Below, in pieces: positions 47,301-60,025 of a stretch of 64,000 nucleotides of DNA. A model generated the notes under the pieces. The model ran no database searches and was not told the DNA's origin. It worked only from the letters and a program-made list of their open reading frames with translations. The translations under genes and the position numbers were made by a program. Numbering within the stretch: position 1 is the first letter of the stretch; each line of letters opens with the position of its first letter. Source of the stretch: Kryptolebias marmoratus (lineage: Eukaryota; Chordata; Actinopteri; Cyprinodontiformes; Rivulidae); assembly GCF_001649575.2 (NCBI RefSeq), contig NC_051432.1, positions 20,835,277 through 20,899,276 on the forward strand. The letters run 5' to 3'.

Positions 47301-50010
47301 CTGCTATGTGGAGCAAAATATTTTATTTTAGATCTGAGATATCCCATGCTTGGGATTTTGTTTGAAGTGTGATTATAGATGCATTGAGATGTATCTATAA
47401 TCATTTTGTAATTGCACCACAGCCCGATGAATCATAATCGAATCAAATCATGAAGTGCCTATAGATTCCCACCCCAAAGCACAGTAAAACAAACACAAAA
47501 ACAAACAAACAAACAAACTATAGAGTTTCAAAATCGATAAGATAAACAGTTTTGATAATTTCCAGTGGAAAACTGGAAAAAGATGAAAATACAACAAAAG
47601 AAAGTTATTTCCACAGATATAACAAGCTGTGAAGACAGAATGTGCATGTCCACTTTGTTTTCGTGCAAACCAGCAAATCATAATGCCTTCAATAGAGATG
47701 ACCTATATGCAATCAAGTATCATAGCACCCCACACACAAGTAAGAATAAAGAAGAATAAACACCTCTACAGAAGTAGATTTCTGGAAGAAAAGTAGAAAG
47801 AATGGCAAGGACAGCAGAGGAGACGGAATGAGAAGATAAGAGAAAGAAGAGCAGCAAAAGAGAAAAGAAATACAAATGAGACCTAGTATTTTAGAAATGA
47901 AATGCTCAGATTTATGTTAGTCAGTCTGCTCTGCATCACCTTGTATTCATCAGTTCATGGTCTACCACTGCCTCAGACAGGAGTATGTGTATTTTTATAA
48001 GCATGTACACTTTATATTGTGCCTCTCTGAGGAAATGGCACCAAGGATTGGATAAGGATACAGATAACGACAGTTAGATGGGATTGTAAATCACACTGGC
48101 ACACACACAGGCACCTTGCAATTCGACCTTGACTTCTGCAACCATCTTCCACATCTCATGAACATGTTGTGTATTAGTCTCCCTCTCCCTCCCACTCTTG
48201 AAAACTGATGTTTATCTATGTTACAGCAGATAACAAAGAGCATGCAAAACTGCTCAAGAAAGAGAAAGAACACAAAGTATGCAGTGTGTCAGGAAGAGAA
48301 ATGAAAAGATATGAATAAGAGGTGTTGTTGATGTAGGGGAATGTAGGGGAGTTAGAAGAATGAAACTAAAAGTTGTCAAAAAATACACAATCTATCCACA
48401 TAACAGAAGGATAGGCAAAAGACATTTGCAACTAAGAGTGCTCTACAATTTTCTTGTATGAAAGGAAAAATATACAAATGTATTGGGTCTGTTGTTTGGT
48501 CATTTAGCTTTACTCTTCAATTAAAGAAAAAGAAAAAGTCAATGGCCAAACTTTTGATTTCTGGTGAGTGAAACACTTTGTTTAAATTAGACTGTCCACT
48601 GAAGCAGCTATTTGTTTTCCATCACCATGTAGGGATGCTGATGCAGACGTATACATGTGCAACAGTGTCCTTTGTCTTAGGAGTTTCCATTGGTTATGGC
48701 ATGCACTTTTCATTAACCAATTACTGGATATGAAAATGAATATTTGAATTTATTGTCATATTGGTTTGAGGTCAATAAATTTCCAAACTGACTTAAATGT
48801 CTAAATCTGATCAAAGATTAAAGGAGCTCAAAGTTGAACAATCAAAACTTGGTTTGTATGTAGTATGTCACAAAATTAATGTTAAGGCCTGTGTATGAAG
48901 AGAAACTAAAAATAAAGGTTGTGACTGAGTTGAGGTCAAATCAAAGCCAAGTAACTTCTTCCTGAGAAACCTGCTCCCTCTTAAGACAGTGTTTGCTTCT
49001 GCGATCAGACAGTAGTTGGAGAGTCAGGACTCGACACAAAAGGACACCTTGTACGCATCTCAGAAAATGTTGCTGACTTTGATAAAATGTTAACATTTGG
49101 CATCCAAGATTCAATGAGAACAGGTTAGTGTCAAAGTGCAGGAGCACTATCTGGATTTTTTTTAGAAATTACTTTTTTTGAGTCATCCTCATACAAAGTC
49201 TAAAGGACAGGATGTGTTTGGTGTCTCAGCTTTAATTTCCTTGAAAAAGTAAAGGCAGTTTCCTATTTCTGGCTAGTTTTACAGTTTTTTTAAGCTCATG
49301 CATGCGTCCTTCATATAAAACTTGACATTTTGTGAAGTGTACTTTTATATTTCACAATAAAATAGGTTTTCATAAAAATGTTTACTTTAGGTAAGACGTG
49401 GAAACTTCCAGTTGACTTAGGAATGCACATGCGTAAAGTTTGCAATTTGACTTGTTTCCACAGCAATAAGAATAACAAAAATATTTTTAAAATGTGCTTG
49501 TGTCCTCCCAATGTCCTCTCCAGGCACCACCAATTCTTGGCTTCCCACCTTCTGCTCTATTAATCATTGCTACAGTGATCCCAAAGCCCCACACTACCCT
49601 CACCCCCACCCCACTCCTCTCCCCAACTCTAAAGACAGGGCACTAGTGTAAAGTAATACTTGAAGTCAATGTGTCCTTGAGCACAGCATCAAAGTATTGT
49701 GCACCTTTTTGGCTATTAACTACAGATTGTGATGTCTAATGGACTGAAATTATTCAATAATCCTTTTTTCATATATATTCTGTTTCCTTTGTGGTACAGT
49801 TTAAATAGGCTTCTATAGACATTGCTGTTTTGAATCAGTAATGTTTTGATATTATAGAGTGATGGCTCTATCACTTATTGTGACAGCCATCTGATTTCTT
49901 TGAGTTGTGTTTCCAACATTATATATTTGTATGTGTGCATATGTATGTGACCAACCACCTCCTACACTGGCTCTATTAATAAAAGTATTATCCATTGTGA
50001 CTCATTCTAA
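44301..50010. other. Long unique non-coding stretch, no gene seen
   Basis: About 5.7 kb with no exon or classified repeat. Notable minor items are an A-rich run at 46908-46933, an (AAAC)n run at 47491-47519, a purine-rich patch at 47765-47880, a 10-bp tandem pair (atgtagggga) near 48331-48350, and a C-rich patch at 49585-49626. The 130-codon + frame at 46980-47372 has a Leu-rich end but no recognisable domain and is not supported as a gene. Confidence 0.5.
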
Positions 50011-50207
50011 CGCCAACTCTGACACACTGACTCATGCATCTGATACTCCATCCACAAAAAGTTGTTCTTCCCTTTCAAATAATAAAATCTAATTCTGACC
50101 TTGTGCAATAGTTTTCAGACTTAATGCAGATTTGGTTTTCTCATTAAAAGTGAGTTTCATTTATCAAGAAATGCATAATATTTAGACAAAAAATAAACTT
50201 GTGCTTC
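50011..50207 (+). repeat. Perfect 197-bp inverted repeat, left arm
   Basis: Starts cgccaactctgacacactga and ends aataaacttgtgcttc. Its reverse complement occurs, base for base by my reading (197 of 197), at 50739-50935. The bases flanking the two arms do not match, so the boundaries are sharp. It encodes nothing: the + frame over it (49907-50092) is chance. Perfect identity implies a very recent duplication or ongoing conversion between arms, in DNA where other repeats are heavily diverged. Confidence 0.95.
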
Positions 50208-50738
50208 TCAGAACCATACTGATTTCTGAGGACTTTAGCTGACTCTTTGCCAAATCGGTCTTAGGTCTTCTCATGATAAAATTGTGCAACTCATTAAAAC
50301 TTCAATTGGCCCTTGGATAGAGTTTTATTACAATGAAATAGGACTAATTTAATTTAGTAATTTGAGAGGTTCCTCTTGGCCACAGCTGTACCCATTATTT
50401 CTTCAACTAAAATATTCCTAACTTGTTAAGATAAAACACTCCCTTAGGCCTCCTTCTCACAGAGTTACGACCTTGCTACGCTCTCCACAACCTATTGGAA
50501 CGTGGCTGGATCACAGCAAATTTGGAAAAGTTTCTTTAGTGTAAAAGCAATCAGGACACTGCTCTTAGTATTTGAAAATATTGTTTGCTTTTTTTACCCT
50601 AAAATTCTCTACTGTGCCCTCAGCAATGTTTGTTCATTAGCAGCATGTTCCAATGACCATACAACCACAACTCTCTCAGACAATGTCAGAATGTAGCTCC
50701 AAGCTAGAAGATTACACCACATCCAACGCAACAGTAGT
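50208..50738. other. Spacer between inverted-repeat arms
   Basis: A 531-base spacer. Its right part (from 50447) is the left part of a TTA-flanked Harbinger-like element. The left part (50208-50443) is unique AT-rich DNA. No gene is present; the frame at 50502-50696 is unsupported. Confidence 0.6.
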
Positions 50739-51036
50739 GAAGCACAAGTTTATTTTTTGTCTAAATATTATGCATTTCTTGATAAATGAAACTCACTTTT
50801 AATGAGAAAACCAAATCTGCATTAAGTCTGAAAACTATTGCACAAGGTCAGAATTAGATTTTATTATTTGAAAGGGAAGAACAACTTTTTGTGGATGGAG
50901 TATCAGATGCATGAGTCAGTGTGTCAGAGTTGGCGCACAACACTACTGGGAAGACCTTATCAAAACTCTGCAAAGACTTTCATTGTTCTGACTGTTATAC
51001 ATTGTAGCACAGTCTGTAGCTGGTGTGAATGGGGCC
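50447..51036. mobile_element. PIF/Harbinger-like MITE, 590 bp, TTA target duplication
   Basis: The left end is TTA (50444-50446) then ggcctccttctcacagagtt. The right end, read on the minus strand, is ggccccattcacaccagcta, with TTA at 51037-51039 on the + strand. The ends align as imperfect terminal inverted repeats of about 30 bp, both reaching a 'tgctac' block. A 3-bp TTA/TWA duplication and GGSC..CAC termini are usual for PIF/Harbinger elements. It has no transposase. It contains the right arm of the perfect inverted repeat (50739-50935) near its middle, which the left arm at 50011 copies outside the element. Confidence 0.55.
50739..50935 (-). repeat. Perfect 197-bp inverted repeat, right arm
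   Basis: Starts gaagcacaagtttatttttt and ends gtgtcagagttggcg. It is the exact reverse complement of 50011-50207. Just outside this arm only, an 8-bp palindromic pair cagtagtg (50733-50740) and cactactg (50941-50948) brackets it. The left arm lacks this pair, so the right arm may be the source copy inside a MITE and the left arm the derived copy. Confidence 0.95.
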
Positions 51037-51039
51037 TTA

Positions 51040-53459
51040 GGTAAGGCAATCTGTCTTAGTTGGAATAAGGACATGTTTGTTTGACATATCTGGTATAGCT
51101 AAGCTACCTGGTTAGTTTCTTAGCTCTGCAGTAAGCCCAAAGCAAGGTTTGTTTTAGTTCTATTAAAATTTTGACAATTATAATTTAAAAATGTTAACCA
51201 AAGCATCACTGTGGTTGTGATTTGTTTGATAATATGGACAGTCATTCTGTAAATAAAAAAGTTATGCTCTCCATTTCTTGCATTCATATTTTTTCAAGGT
51301 GAAATTTCAAACATAATAGCTTAACAGAGTGTGCAGAGAAAGATACACAGACACAACTAAAATCCAAACACAAACTGTGTGATGTTGATTCATGGAGATT
51401 AGAGCTGAAAAATAATCCTATTATCCTGTTGTCTTTTTTCCCATGTGTTCCATTTTACTTGACACAAAGAGAATGGAAGTGCTAATGTGTGAGTGCTGTG
51501 AAAAAACAGGGAAAGCATATGTCAGATCTCTTTTTTTAATCAATTTCTTTAAACAAGGCTATACAATGTTAAAAACTGTAGATTAACAAATGTTTTGAAA
51601 TAAATGTAATAGCATAAAGTGAGCGTGTTACCAAGATAAGAAACATACTTTTTAATTAAGTGACATTTTATCACAACAACCACAAGAAATGTGAAACAGG
51701 TAAAAAAAAGAAACACTGAGTTACCAGAATTGTAACTTACAAAACAAACATACATACACATATTATTGACAAGAAGGTGTTTCCACCCTTGTTCATCACT
51801 AAGCTGCAATGGCTTAGAGAACCTAAATGCCATGGTTGAATGGATCCAAATGCACGAGACAAGTAGCTAAAGATAACAAAGCTTTTTTTTTCTTCTTTTT
51901 TTTTAACAAAGAAACAAAAGTCAGTACCACAGCAAGGGAGCTCCAGAAACTAAAACTATGTATGGTCAGGACCTGAAGCAAAGTGAAGACAAGGATCTGG
52001 AAAACAATAAACCAAAACTGGCAATATATTTACTGAGGAAGTAATTATAAGATAAGCTGCTGGTGAGTTGATTGAAAACTGAAACTTGCATGACTGATAG
52101 ACAGAAAATAAATTTAACCAAAAGCCAATGGAGCACTTTGCCACAATAAAGCAGTGATGATCAGATAACTACAACTCGGAAATGCAGAACATGAAAACCA
52201 AAGACTAAATTCATACACAGCAACACAAAATTAGAAAAAAAAATTGGTTTGGACATGTATCACAAAATATGACATTTTTTTCCTCCTTATCAGAAGTGCT
52301 GTATTATCTGCGACCAGTAATTTTTCTAATCTGTTTCGCCAAACATGAGTCTTAGTGGTTTTCAAGAAATTATACACTTATCTTGTCTACATAATGTTGA
52401 CTTGTGCCTTGTCCTTCTAAACAGCCACTCATCCTTATACAGAAGTTCCCAAATATTACAGAAGAGAGTGTAACTAACACAGTTCATCATTCTGACCTAA
52501 TACTTAGATTCTTTTAGAAGATTTTTGTTTGTTTCTTTTTAGTCTTGATGTATCTATACTATACTTTCACACAATTACTTTAAAGTTCCCCCACTTCAGA
52601 TTGTGTGCATGTGTGACCCAGGGGCTAATGGTTATAGATGAATATTTAAGGCTCATATGTCCATTACAGTCAATGGAAAATCAATAGCTGTCATATGATG
52701 AACCTAAATGCAGGCTCTAAAAGCATTCTTTGCTCTCACACTGTTTAGGTTAATTCTTTCCCTTTCTAATCCTTATATTCCCTTCTCTTCCTCATGTCTC
52801 ACTTTGCTTCTTTGCACTCCATCTGTGTGTCATTTCTGTGCCTCACCACTTTTAATTCCTTGGCTGACTGTCAAGATTTATATATAGATGTATGTAATTT
52901 TCTAGTTGTTTGTAATTAGCCCTCTTTCTGCTCTTCTTGAAGTGATTTTTTTTTTCTTCAGTCCTCCCATTTCCCCCCCCCCTTCCATCATCAAGGTGTT
53001 TATTTCTGTGCACAGCCTAGTGTCCACCAGCTAAACTTTATCAATAGTCTTTTAAAATATATGGAAGAGGCACAAGCATCAATGGCAGCTAAATTGCCTC
53101 ATTTTGCAAACTGTCTTTCCCTCACACACACGCTTACTCACACACACACACAAATGCACAAAACAATTACCCCTGAAGGTGGAGGTGGTGATGGCCTAAT
53201 ACTTGACTCTTGCAGCTAAGTGTTGACCTATTGCCCCCAAGCCTATAGCTGCTTCTTAATGACTTTACCTTCTTTCTCAGTTTCTATCCCTCCTTCTCCT
53301 TTGCCCAATCCATCACTTCTTTCTGCGTCTCTTCAGCTGTTGCCTCACATCAATTTTGACCCTCATCTTTTTTTTTCCTTCTCAGTCTTTGGTTTTTCCA
53401 CACATTATCTGTATCACCCACACAGAACTAAAGCAATTATCAAATGTCATTGAATTTTG
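51040..53459. other. Unique non-coding DNA, minor simple repeats
   Basis: No exon is supported. Items seen are T-rich runs near 51883-51905, an 11-base C run at about 52973-52983, and a CA-rich patch at 53123-53153. The A-rich stretch 51930-52200, with words like ggtcaggacctgaagcaaag and gaaaaccaaagactaaattc, may be an old repeat, but I cannot assign it. Confidence 0.5.
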
Positions 53460-53790
53460 TTCTTTGATTGTGCGTTCATATATCGCTCACCCAATTACAA
53501 AAAGATTTCCTAGCTATGCATAAATTTTGGTTACTCTCTGTGAGGCATTCATCCACAAATCCACCTATAAAATGTCTGTCAGGTCAAATTTGCACACTCA
53601 TTTTGGAGTACATAAAGCAATTTTCTTCACTCCACCAAACTTGGCTGAAGTTTTTCTTTTTTTTTTTTTAGTGCTGCAGCTGCAGGGAGTTTTGGTAAGC
53701 TGGTCAGGAGTGCACGAGTGCATGATTCATCTGATGGAAATGACCTATGGATTCTCAATAAAAACTTGGTTGTATTTGTTGTGAAGCCAA
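53460..53790. promoter_or_regulatory. Candidate conserved non-coding element (weak)
   Basis: Block with tcatatatcgctcacccaat, tagctatgcataaattttgg (octamer-like ATGCATAAAT), gtgaggcattcatccacaaa and gtcaggtcaaatttgcacac. Two + frames (53468-53671, 53527-53784) overlap. A poly-T run at 53659-53669 interrupts it. The call is by texture only. Confidence 0.22.
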
Positions 53791-56700
53791 TTATTTAATC
53801 AGTTAAATCCAACTGCTTTGCTGTCTGTTTATAAATACATTTTTTTCTTATAGTGTTAAAAAAAAATCACATTCTTAAATTGACTTGGTTTGAAAAATTT
53901 ATGGTTGTCATGTAACTATCATTCCTTGAGCTTTTCTGTCTATGGAGTGCTTTCTTTATAATGGGCATTGTTGTGTGCTGCTGGGGTAGGCTGACTGCGA
54001 AAGAAACAGTATAATTTTCAGTATTTTACACCTACCTGCTTTTCTTCTGCCCTTTGCTCATCTGTTTTATTGGATGGTAGTGGAAGGTTTTAATCTTTTA
54101 TGTATTATAGATTGCCTGCATAGAAATGAGTCATTTAAAATGATTGCTTATACTTTCAATATTTATATTTACTGCAATGCTAGAGTAATAAAAACTAACA
54201 TAAAACAAGATTCACTGAGATTCCACCTGCCTTTTTAGCTGAAATGCATGTAAGCCTGTGTTTACTCCATGTATTATATATTTAATCAGTTTTTAAAAAA
54301 AAAAAGAAAAAACAAACAAACAAAAACAACAACAACAACAAAAAAAACAACAACCACCTGATGGCTGTCATTACCTACCTTTGAGAGCGCAAACATGTAT
54401 CTGCTGAGTAAATGTTAGGTTGCATGGACAGGCATGCAGTGGTTGCCATGGTAACTGATCTATACTGGATGTTGCAAAACCATTATCATTTTATTTTTAC
54501 ATTTTTTGTTCTATTTTGTTGTTGATAATTTGGCACCTGACAGCTTTTGTGTTTGTGAGTTCTGACATTGGTGTAACTGTTTATTATGTGTACAAGCAGC
54601 TTAATTTAGAGTTAGTGTTAGCATTAGATTCCACCAACCCTAATTGTTATTGTTGCATCACCTGACATCAGTGTATTACTTTGGGTGTGTCTAAACACGT
54701 ACATGTTTGTGTTTGTTACTCTTCCAGGCATCTCACTAAAGTCAGAAAATGAGTGTGGATGAACTGTAGCTCTGCAAACTCTATTTCTTGCCTACATACT
54801 GTAACGACAGCACAGAAACTGGGTCAGGACTAGAGGGGCAGAACTGATGGACTGTCAAGGAGCTAACTCCACTTTTTCTCAAACCACTAGCCTTGATTAG
54901 CATGAATGCTAATTACAAAGTAGGTAAATAATGATGTATGTATGTATGTATGTCTGTTTAAAATAAAAAAAGCACCTTCAGGATTATGCGGTGATTCAGA
55001 AGGAAGTGCAAAAAAGCAATATTATTTGCACATTTCAAAAACAAAATGCCGCAGTAAATATCTATAGAACTTGAGTTGCAAAGACTGCCAGTATGTTAAG
55101 GGAAAAGAGCTGAGAATGTGGAATGATCATATTGTGATGTTTAGAAACCAATTATCTGCAAACAGTGGTTCCCCTTGAGACCACTCACCATCCTGTAGAT
55201 CTGTGTGTTTCAGTGTCTGCTTGTGCAGGATTGTGTTGGTTTGAAATAAATTCCCATTCTGACATGTTTTTGGAATCAAGTCAGGAAAGAAAGGTTTAAA
55301 AGAAGTTTGCATCCAAAATAAGTAAGTATGAAAATCTGACTTTATCAAAAAATAATCAGCAGAGTGAAGTTTTACAAAACATGAAATTGGCATGGGCCTT
55401 AGAAACTAGAATCTGTGCTTCTTTACTTAAGTGCAATTGACTTAATTTTGATTTCTTGTGGGATTTTTTTAGTTGTTCAGCTTTTTATTCATAGATACAT
55501 AATTAGGGAAAACATTACAGCTCGAAAGACTTTAGAAAAAGCATTATCACCCTAAACAAGAATTCAGGAGCCCATCATTTTCATTTCTGCTGCAGCTTTT
55601 CTACAATTTAAAAAAAAAAAATAACACATGTCTGCATTTATACATTTTTATAGCTTTCTGTCAAACTTATGTTTCACAGTGTCTGTTTGTATGTTTATAA
55701 GACCCTGTAAGTATACATTTCAGGTGTATGTCAGGCTCTGACTGTAGAGCTCCTTATTTGTCCTAAGGAACATTGGTTGGAAATCAAATTTTGCATGCAT
55801 AAAAATGTTTACAGATGCAGCTGTGAACTTTGTAGAGGTGGTATCAAGACTCTAACTCCGGGCCTTTTTAGGTTGGTCCCCACATCCTCATAACTGATCT
55901 ACTAATTTTTACAAATATGTGTAAGTTTAAGCGTGTGTTGTGCTCATTCATGCAGAAGATCAGTGTTACATCTGATATACACATCCACTTGAATTGCTTA
56001 CAGAATTTGTGTTGATCAAGAAGAGAGCAGGAAAAAAAGAAACAAAAATAGAATTTAGAGAGAAAATGTGAATAAGCAGTGACATTTCTGCATCTAAAAT
56101 GTGTGTAACTGAACACAATGTAAGCAAGATTTGATTATCTTCATAAGATAAAAATTACCTTATGTCTTTGTCAAGCTGATGTAAACAATTTTGATCTACA
56201 TAAATCCATGTATGCATAAATGTAGTAACAACTGTGGGTTGTTGCTATGGAGAAAAAGCTTCCTGGTTTTAAAACTTTGTTTGTAGTAGGTAATTTATTT
56301 AAAATTTTGTATTATTATCTCTTCTATTTTTGGTTTTTATGTTGTCAACCATTTTCCAAAAATTTGACATTCACGCACTTTGATTAATTCAGTTCTTTCA
56401 ATTCAGTTCAGCTTCTTTTAAAGCATTTTTCTACATTTCATAAAAGGAGCCAAAGAGCAAGACGAGCAGTTTAATGTTTTGATAGCAATAAATCAAACTA
56501 GATAGCATTTTAGGCAATGAAGGGAAGAACGACAACAAAAACAATCCAGTTCAGCTCCTTTTGCAGCCCAGTTACATTGTGAAGCACATTAATGACAAAT
56601 GGTAGCTTTTGGATTGCTGGTTTTACTGGATGGCATGGTATAATCATCTTCCCTTAACTTCTTTCATGTGTTCAGCTTATAATTTTCCAAGTGATCATAG

Positions 56701-58690
56701 ACACTTTATCATTCGGTAAGTCCAAATGTGCGACAGCTCATCAATAACCAATAATGCCACATCAATAGAGCTCATCAAAGCAATACATCTCTCAAGATAT
56801 ATTGTGATATAAAAAATGTGGGAAATTATTGAGGTAATGAGTCAATAATAGGTCAATAATAGATTAGCTACAAAAAGCTGAAAAACTCCTCAAAATGTAA
56901 TATTAATAATATTCATTACATTTGAGTCAAACCTTCAGAGGCTTTACAGCCAGGTCTCTTTTCCTGCCTAAACATTGTTTGATAAAATACAAACAAATGT
57001 GCCAAAGCCAAACTCCACTCAGGTTTGCAAAAAGCACAAAAGCTAGATTAAAAATCAACCAGTGTCTTGTCAGTACTATGGTTGGTGCAAATGGTTGTTT
57101 TTTTTTTGTAACTCTGTAGTATTTTTAGGGTGGTCTTTGGCAAAGATGTTTGTTTTCTGTTGTAATCAGCTTCATTTAGGAATCCTAGCACTTTGTGAAT
57201 AATCTTTCCATCAGCCTTCCACTTGTTCAACCATCTGTCATTAGGAAAAACTTAGGCCACCACATTGTTTCTGTAGAGTGTTGTGAAACAAAAAGGATGA
57301 AAATAATATATTCTTTTGAAAGGGACATGTGATGTTGCAATAATAATTTGATTTAAACACATTAACAGAAAAAAAAAATTTGTACCTAATAAAGTAGAAA
57401 ATGGGAATATTTCATTAAGACAGGAAATGATCTGGGCATAACCTTGGGGTGGAATTGTTAAGGTTTTTAACAAGATTATTCTTGTTTTTGTATGATTAAA
57501 AACAGAACAACTGACTCACAGAATACAGAAAAACAAGATTAGTAAAATGGCGACATAAATTATTTAATTAAGCACTGAGAACAATTATATTAGAACCAGT
57601 CGCAGGAAGTACCACATTCCCCAGCCTGTAGAGTTAAGACTACAGACATGAATCTTCTAAAACACACTTCCTCAAGAACCCTCTAAACTTTAAAGACTCA
57701 AAGTGACAGAGGAGAAGCTATCTGTTCTGCATAATCCTCTCTGTGAAAAGCCAGGTAAAGTTTCTTTGAGCTTCACCCTAAATTTTCTTGCAGTTGATAC
57801 AGTTGTGGAAAGTTTATTTTCAGACTTTCAAACTTTGAGTTGACTAATAAAACTACAACATATGCTCAGCTCTTGTAAAAGATGGATTTCACTTATTCTG
57901 CACCAGATTTTATGCAAAAAAAAAGTTATTAGAAACAAACAAACAAACAAAACATGGTAATGGAGTTTAGAGCAGTCCATAAAGGTTGGGAGGTATTTGT
58001 TCCAGGTCAGGATTGGTAATGCAAAGAAAAATAATTCTGACTTACTGATGTACAGTAAGAGCATGGTTGTGTTTGTGTGTGTGGGCGTATGTGTATGCTG
58101 GCTGTTTCTGATAAGTTTCCTGGAGAGACTCTGGTAGTTATAAAGTATACCCACACACAGACCTAGATGCAGAGACAGTGAGAGACTAACACCCCCACAG
58201 ACAATCACTTACTTACAATCATACAAATTTGCCCAGAGTGTTCCAATAGTAGCAGATGGTTTTTTACAACACATTTCTCTCTCGTTATGCATTTCTTTTC
58301 CCTCACCCATCTCCTTCCAGCTTTTAACCAAACTTTTTCTTCTAACTTTCCCTCTGTCTTACCTGTTTTTTTATTCATTCTCTTTTTCATGCATATCATT
58401 TCTACTTTTGGGATGCTGCTTGAGTGTGTTTCCTGTGGGAGGTTACTTGAGTTGACAAGGCCACTAGCAATGCCATGCTATGGCACCTTGATGTTGTGCC
58501 AGTGTGTGTACTTTTGTGTACATGTGTGCCCTCAGGACTATGCAAAATGTGTGTGTGTGTGTATATATATTTGCATTGGTGTATGTATGTGTGTGTTTGA
58601 CATGGTTGGCAACGGGCCCTTGGAACCTTGTCTGCATGCCAGTGTGGCTCAGCCTTTTTAGGGTATTATTTTCAGGCAGCAACTGATGAG
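53791..58690. other. Long unique non-coding stretch, no gene seen
   Basis: About 4.9 kb without exon evidence. Minor items are an A-rich (CAA)n run at 54293-54356, a short (ATGT)n run at 54938-54953, an 11-bp tandem pair (gtcaataatag) near 56840-56864, a possible decayed retroposon tail at 56390-56470 (caattcagttcagcttcttt), an (AAAC)n run near 57935-57951, and a TG run at 58547-58562 followed by TATA-rich DNA. Confidence 0.5.
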
Positions 58691-58773
<83 letters not shown>

Positions 58774-58774
58774 A
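58691..58774. repeat. (TATC)n / (GATA)n tetranucleotide microsatellite, about 20 copies
   Basis: A perfect tetranucleotide array. It supplies the Ile-Tyr-Leu-Ser repeat in the longest open frame of the window (58686-59177), which therefore is not a gene. Long pure arrays like this are usually highly variable in length. Confidence 0.97.
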
Positions 58775-59454
58775 CTTTAGTTTCCTTAGCTTTTTAGCAA
58801 GTTCTCCTTCTATTTCTGTGATTTCAAGCAGAAATAATACCACAATTGTTCTAAATGCCATACAAATAAAGGCACATCAGCAGAAAAAATTGAAAAATGA
58901 GGTGTTAAATGCTGGAGCAGATGCACAGACTGGGGTAATGACAAACTGCATTTTCTCTGCTCTCACATTCTGTCTCGTCACGCTTTCCCAAAATATAACA
59001 CAAGAAGTGAACCAACCAAAATGGCTCGGAGCTAAGAAGAAGAAAAAAAACCCTCTAAGGGTTGCTCTTTTCCTCTGCCACTTATCCCCCATCTCCTTCC
59101 CACCGTTCAGATATTTTATCCTCTCTTCTTTAAAACTCACCTCTCTCTACCTTTCTGTTTCCTACCTATATCTTTGATTCCTCCCTTCCATCCCAGTTGG
59201 CATCTTTTCTCTTTTTCCCCTCATTCAGCCTTTTGATCCATCTCTCTCTGAATCATTAATGCCTGCAATGTCATGATCTGTGTGGATGTGGGATGAGTTC
59301 AGAATGATTATTCCTTCTAACTATGTTCACTTGATCTCCCACTTGCTGCTGTACACTGGCACCACACTCCCGACTTCTGACACAGTTTATCATCAGATAT
59401 TCTCTAAAAAGCCTCAAGTTAACCATAAAAATGGTATAAACATGTTAGTAGGTG
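58775..59454. other. Unique non-coding DNA, no gene seen
   Basis: A pyrimidine-rich patch at 59065-59235 follows an A-rich run. No exon is supported. Confidence 0.5.
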
Positions 59455-60025
59455 GTGCAGCTGCATAGATGTTGTTGCTGTTGCAATCTTGCTCTCTTCG
59501 ATAAATTGTTAGTATCATCTCATGGGTATTTTCTGTTCACTCAGCAAACAACCATATGGTTGTATTTTTGTGCATCTATAAGCATTGCCTTCAGTGAATC
59601 ATTTTTAGTTTTTATTGCAACATATTATGCAAAACATGGCCCACATTCTCTCAGTTTACTTTTGATGCCAAGCTATCTATTCTTTGTTTTCTTGCTCATA
59701 AACAGGGTAAAAAATTGTTATCTGTGTTATGGATTTACACAGAAATTCAGATTACAAGAATCTCCTGTATTTGGATTTACAGTACTTACTAACATTTCAT
59801 TGTATGAAAACTACAAATAAAAGACTTGCTGGTTTCATGCCAATTTTATGCCGTAAAATTAATCAAAATGCAGCTATGGTGTTAATGTCGGACAAGCTTT
59901 GCTGCAAAACATGTACATGTTATATGATCAACATAGCCACAGCTTTACTTAATACAATGACCACTGTTGCTTCAATTAGATTAGATTATCTGCAGCTAAA
60001 TAAGGTTTCTGTGGATTCCTAAAAA
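59455..60025. promoter_or_regulatory. Candidate conserved non-coding element, about 570 bp
   Basis: A long block in which three + frames are open in turn (59280-59468, 59452-59820, 59729-60022), two overlapping by about 90 bases, yet none reads as protein. It holds AT-rich homeodomain-type words: ccgtaaaattaatcaaaatg, ttcaattagattagattatc and tatatgatcaacatagccac. Simple repeats are absent apart from a short (TTG)n-like start. Persistent lack of stops without protein-like sequence is the texture I would expect of a conserved enhancer. This is inference. Confidence 0.3.

Noticed and set aside
46980..47372. 130-codon + frame with Leu-rich end
   Set aside because: No recognisable domain, and an antisense frame of similar quality overlaps. 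Composition fits AT-rich non-coding DNA.
56390..56470. Possible retroposon tail (caattcagttcagcttcttt)
   Set aside because: Similarity to the common 'attcaattcaattttatttatatagc' fish tail is partial and the expected following blocks are not clear, so it is not listed as a separate feature.
58686..59177. Longest open frame in the window (163 codons, +)
   Set aside because: The first third is translation of the (TATC)n array and the rest is low-quality sequence with no domain, no Kozak-like context and no splice support.
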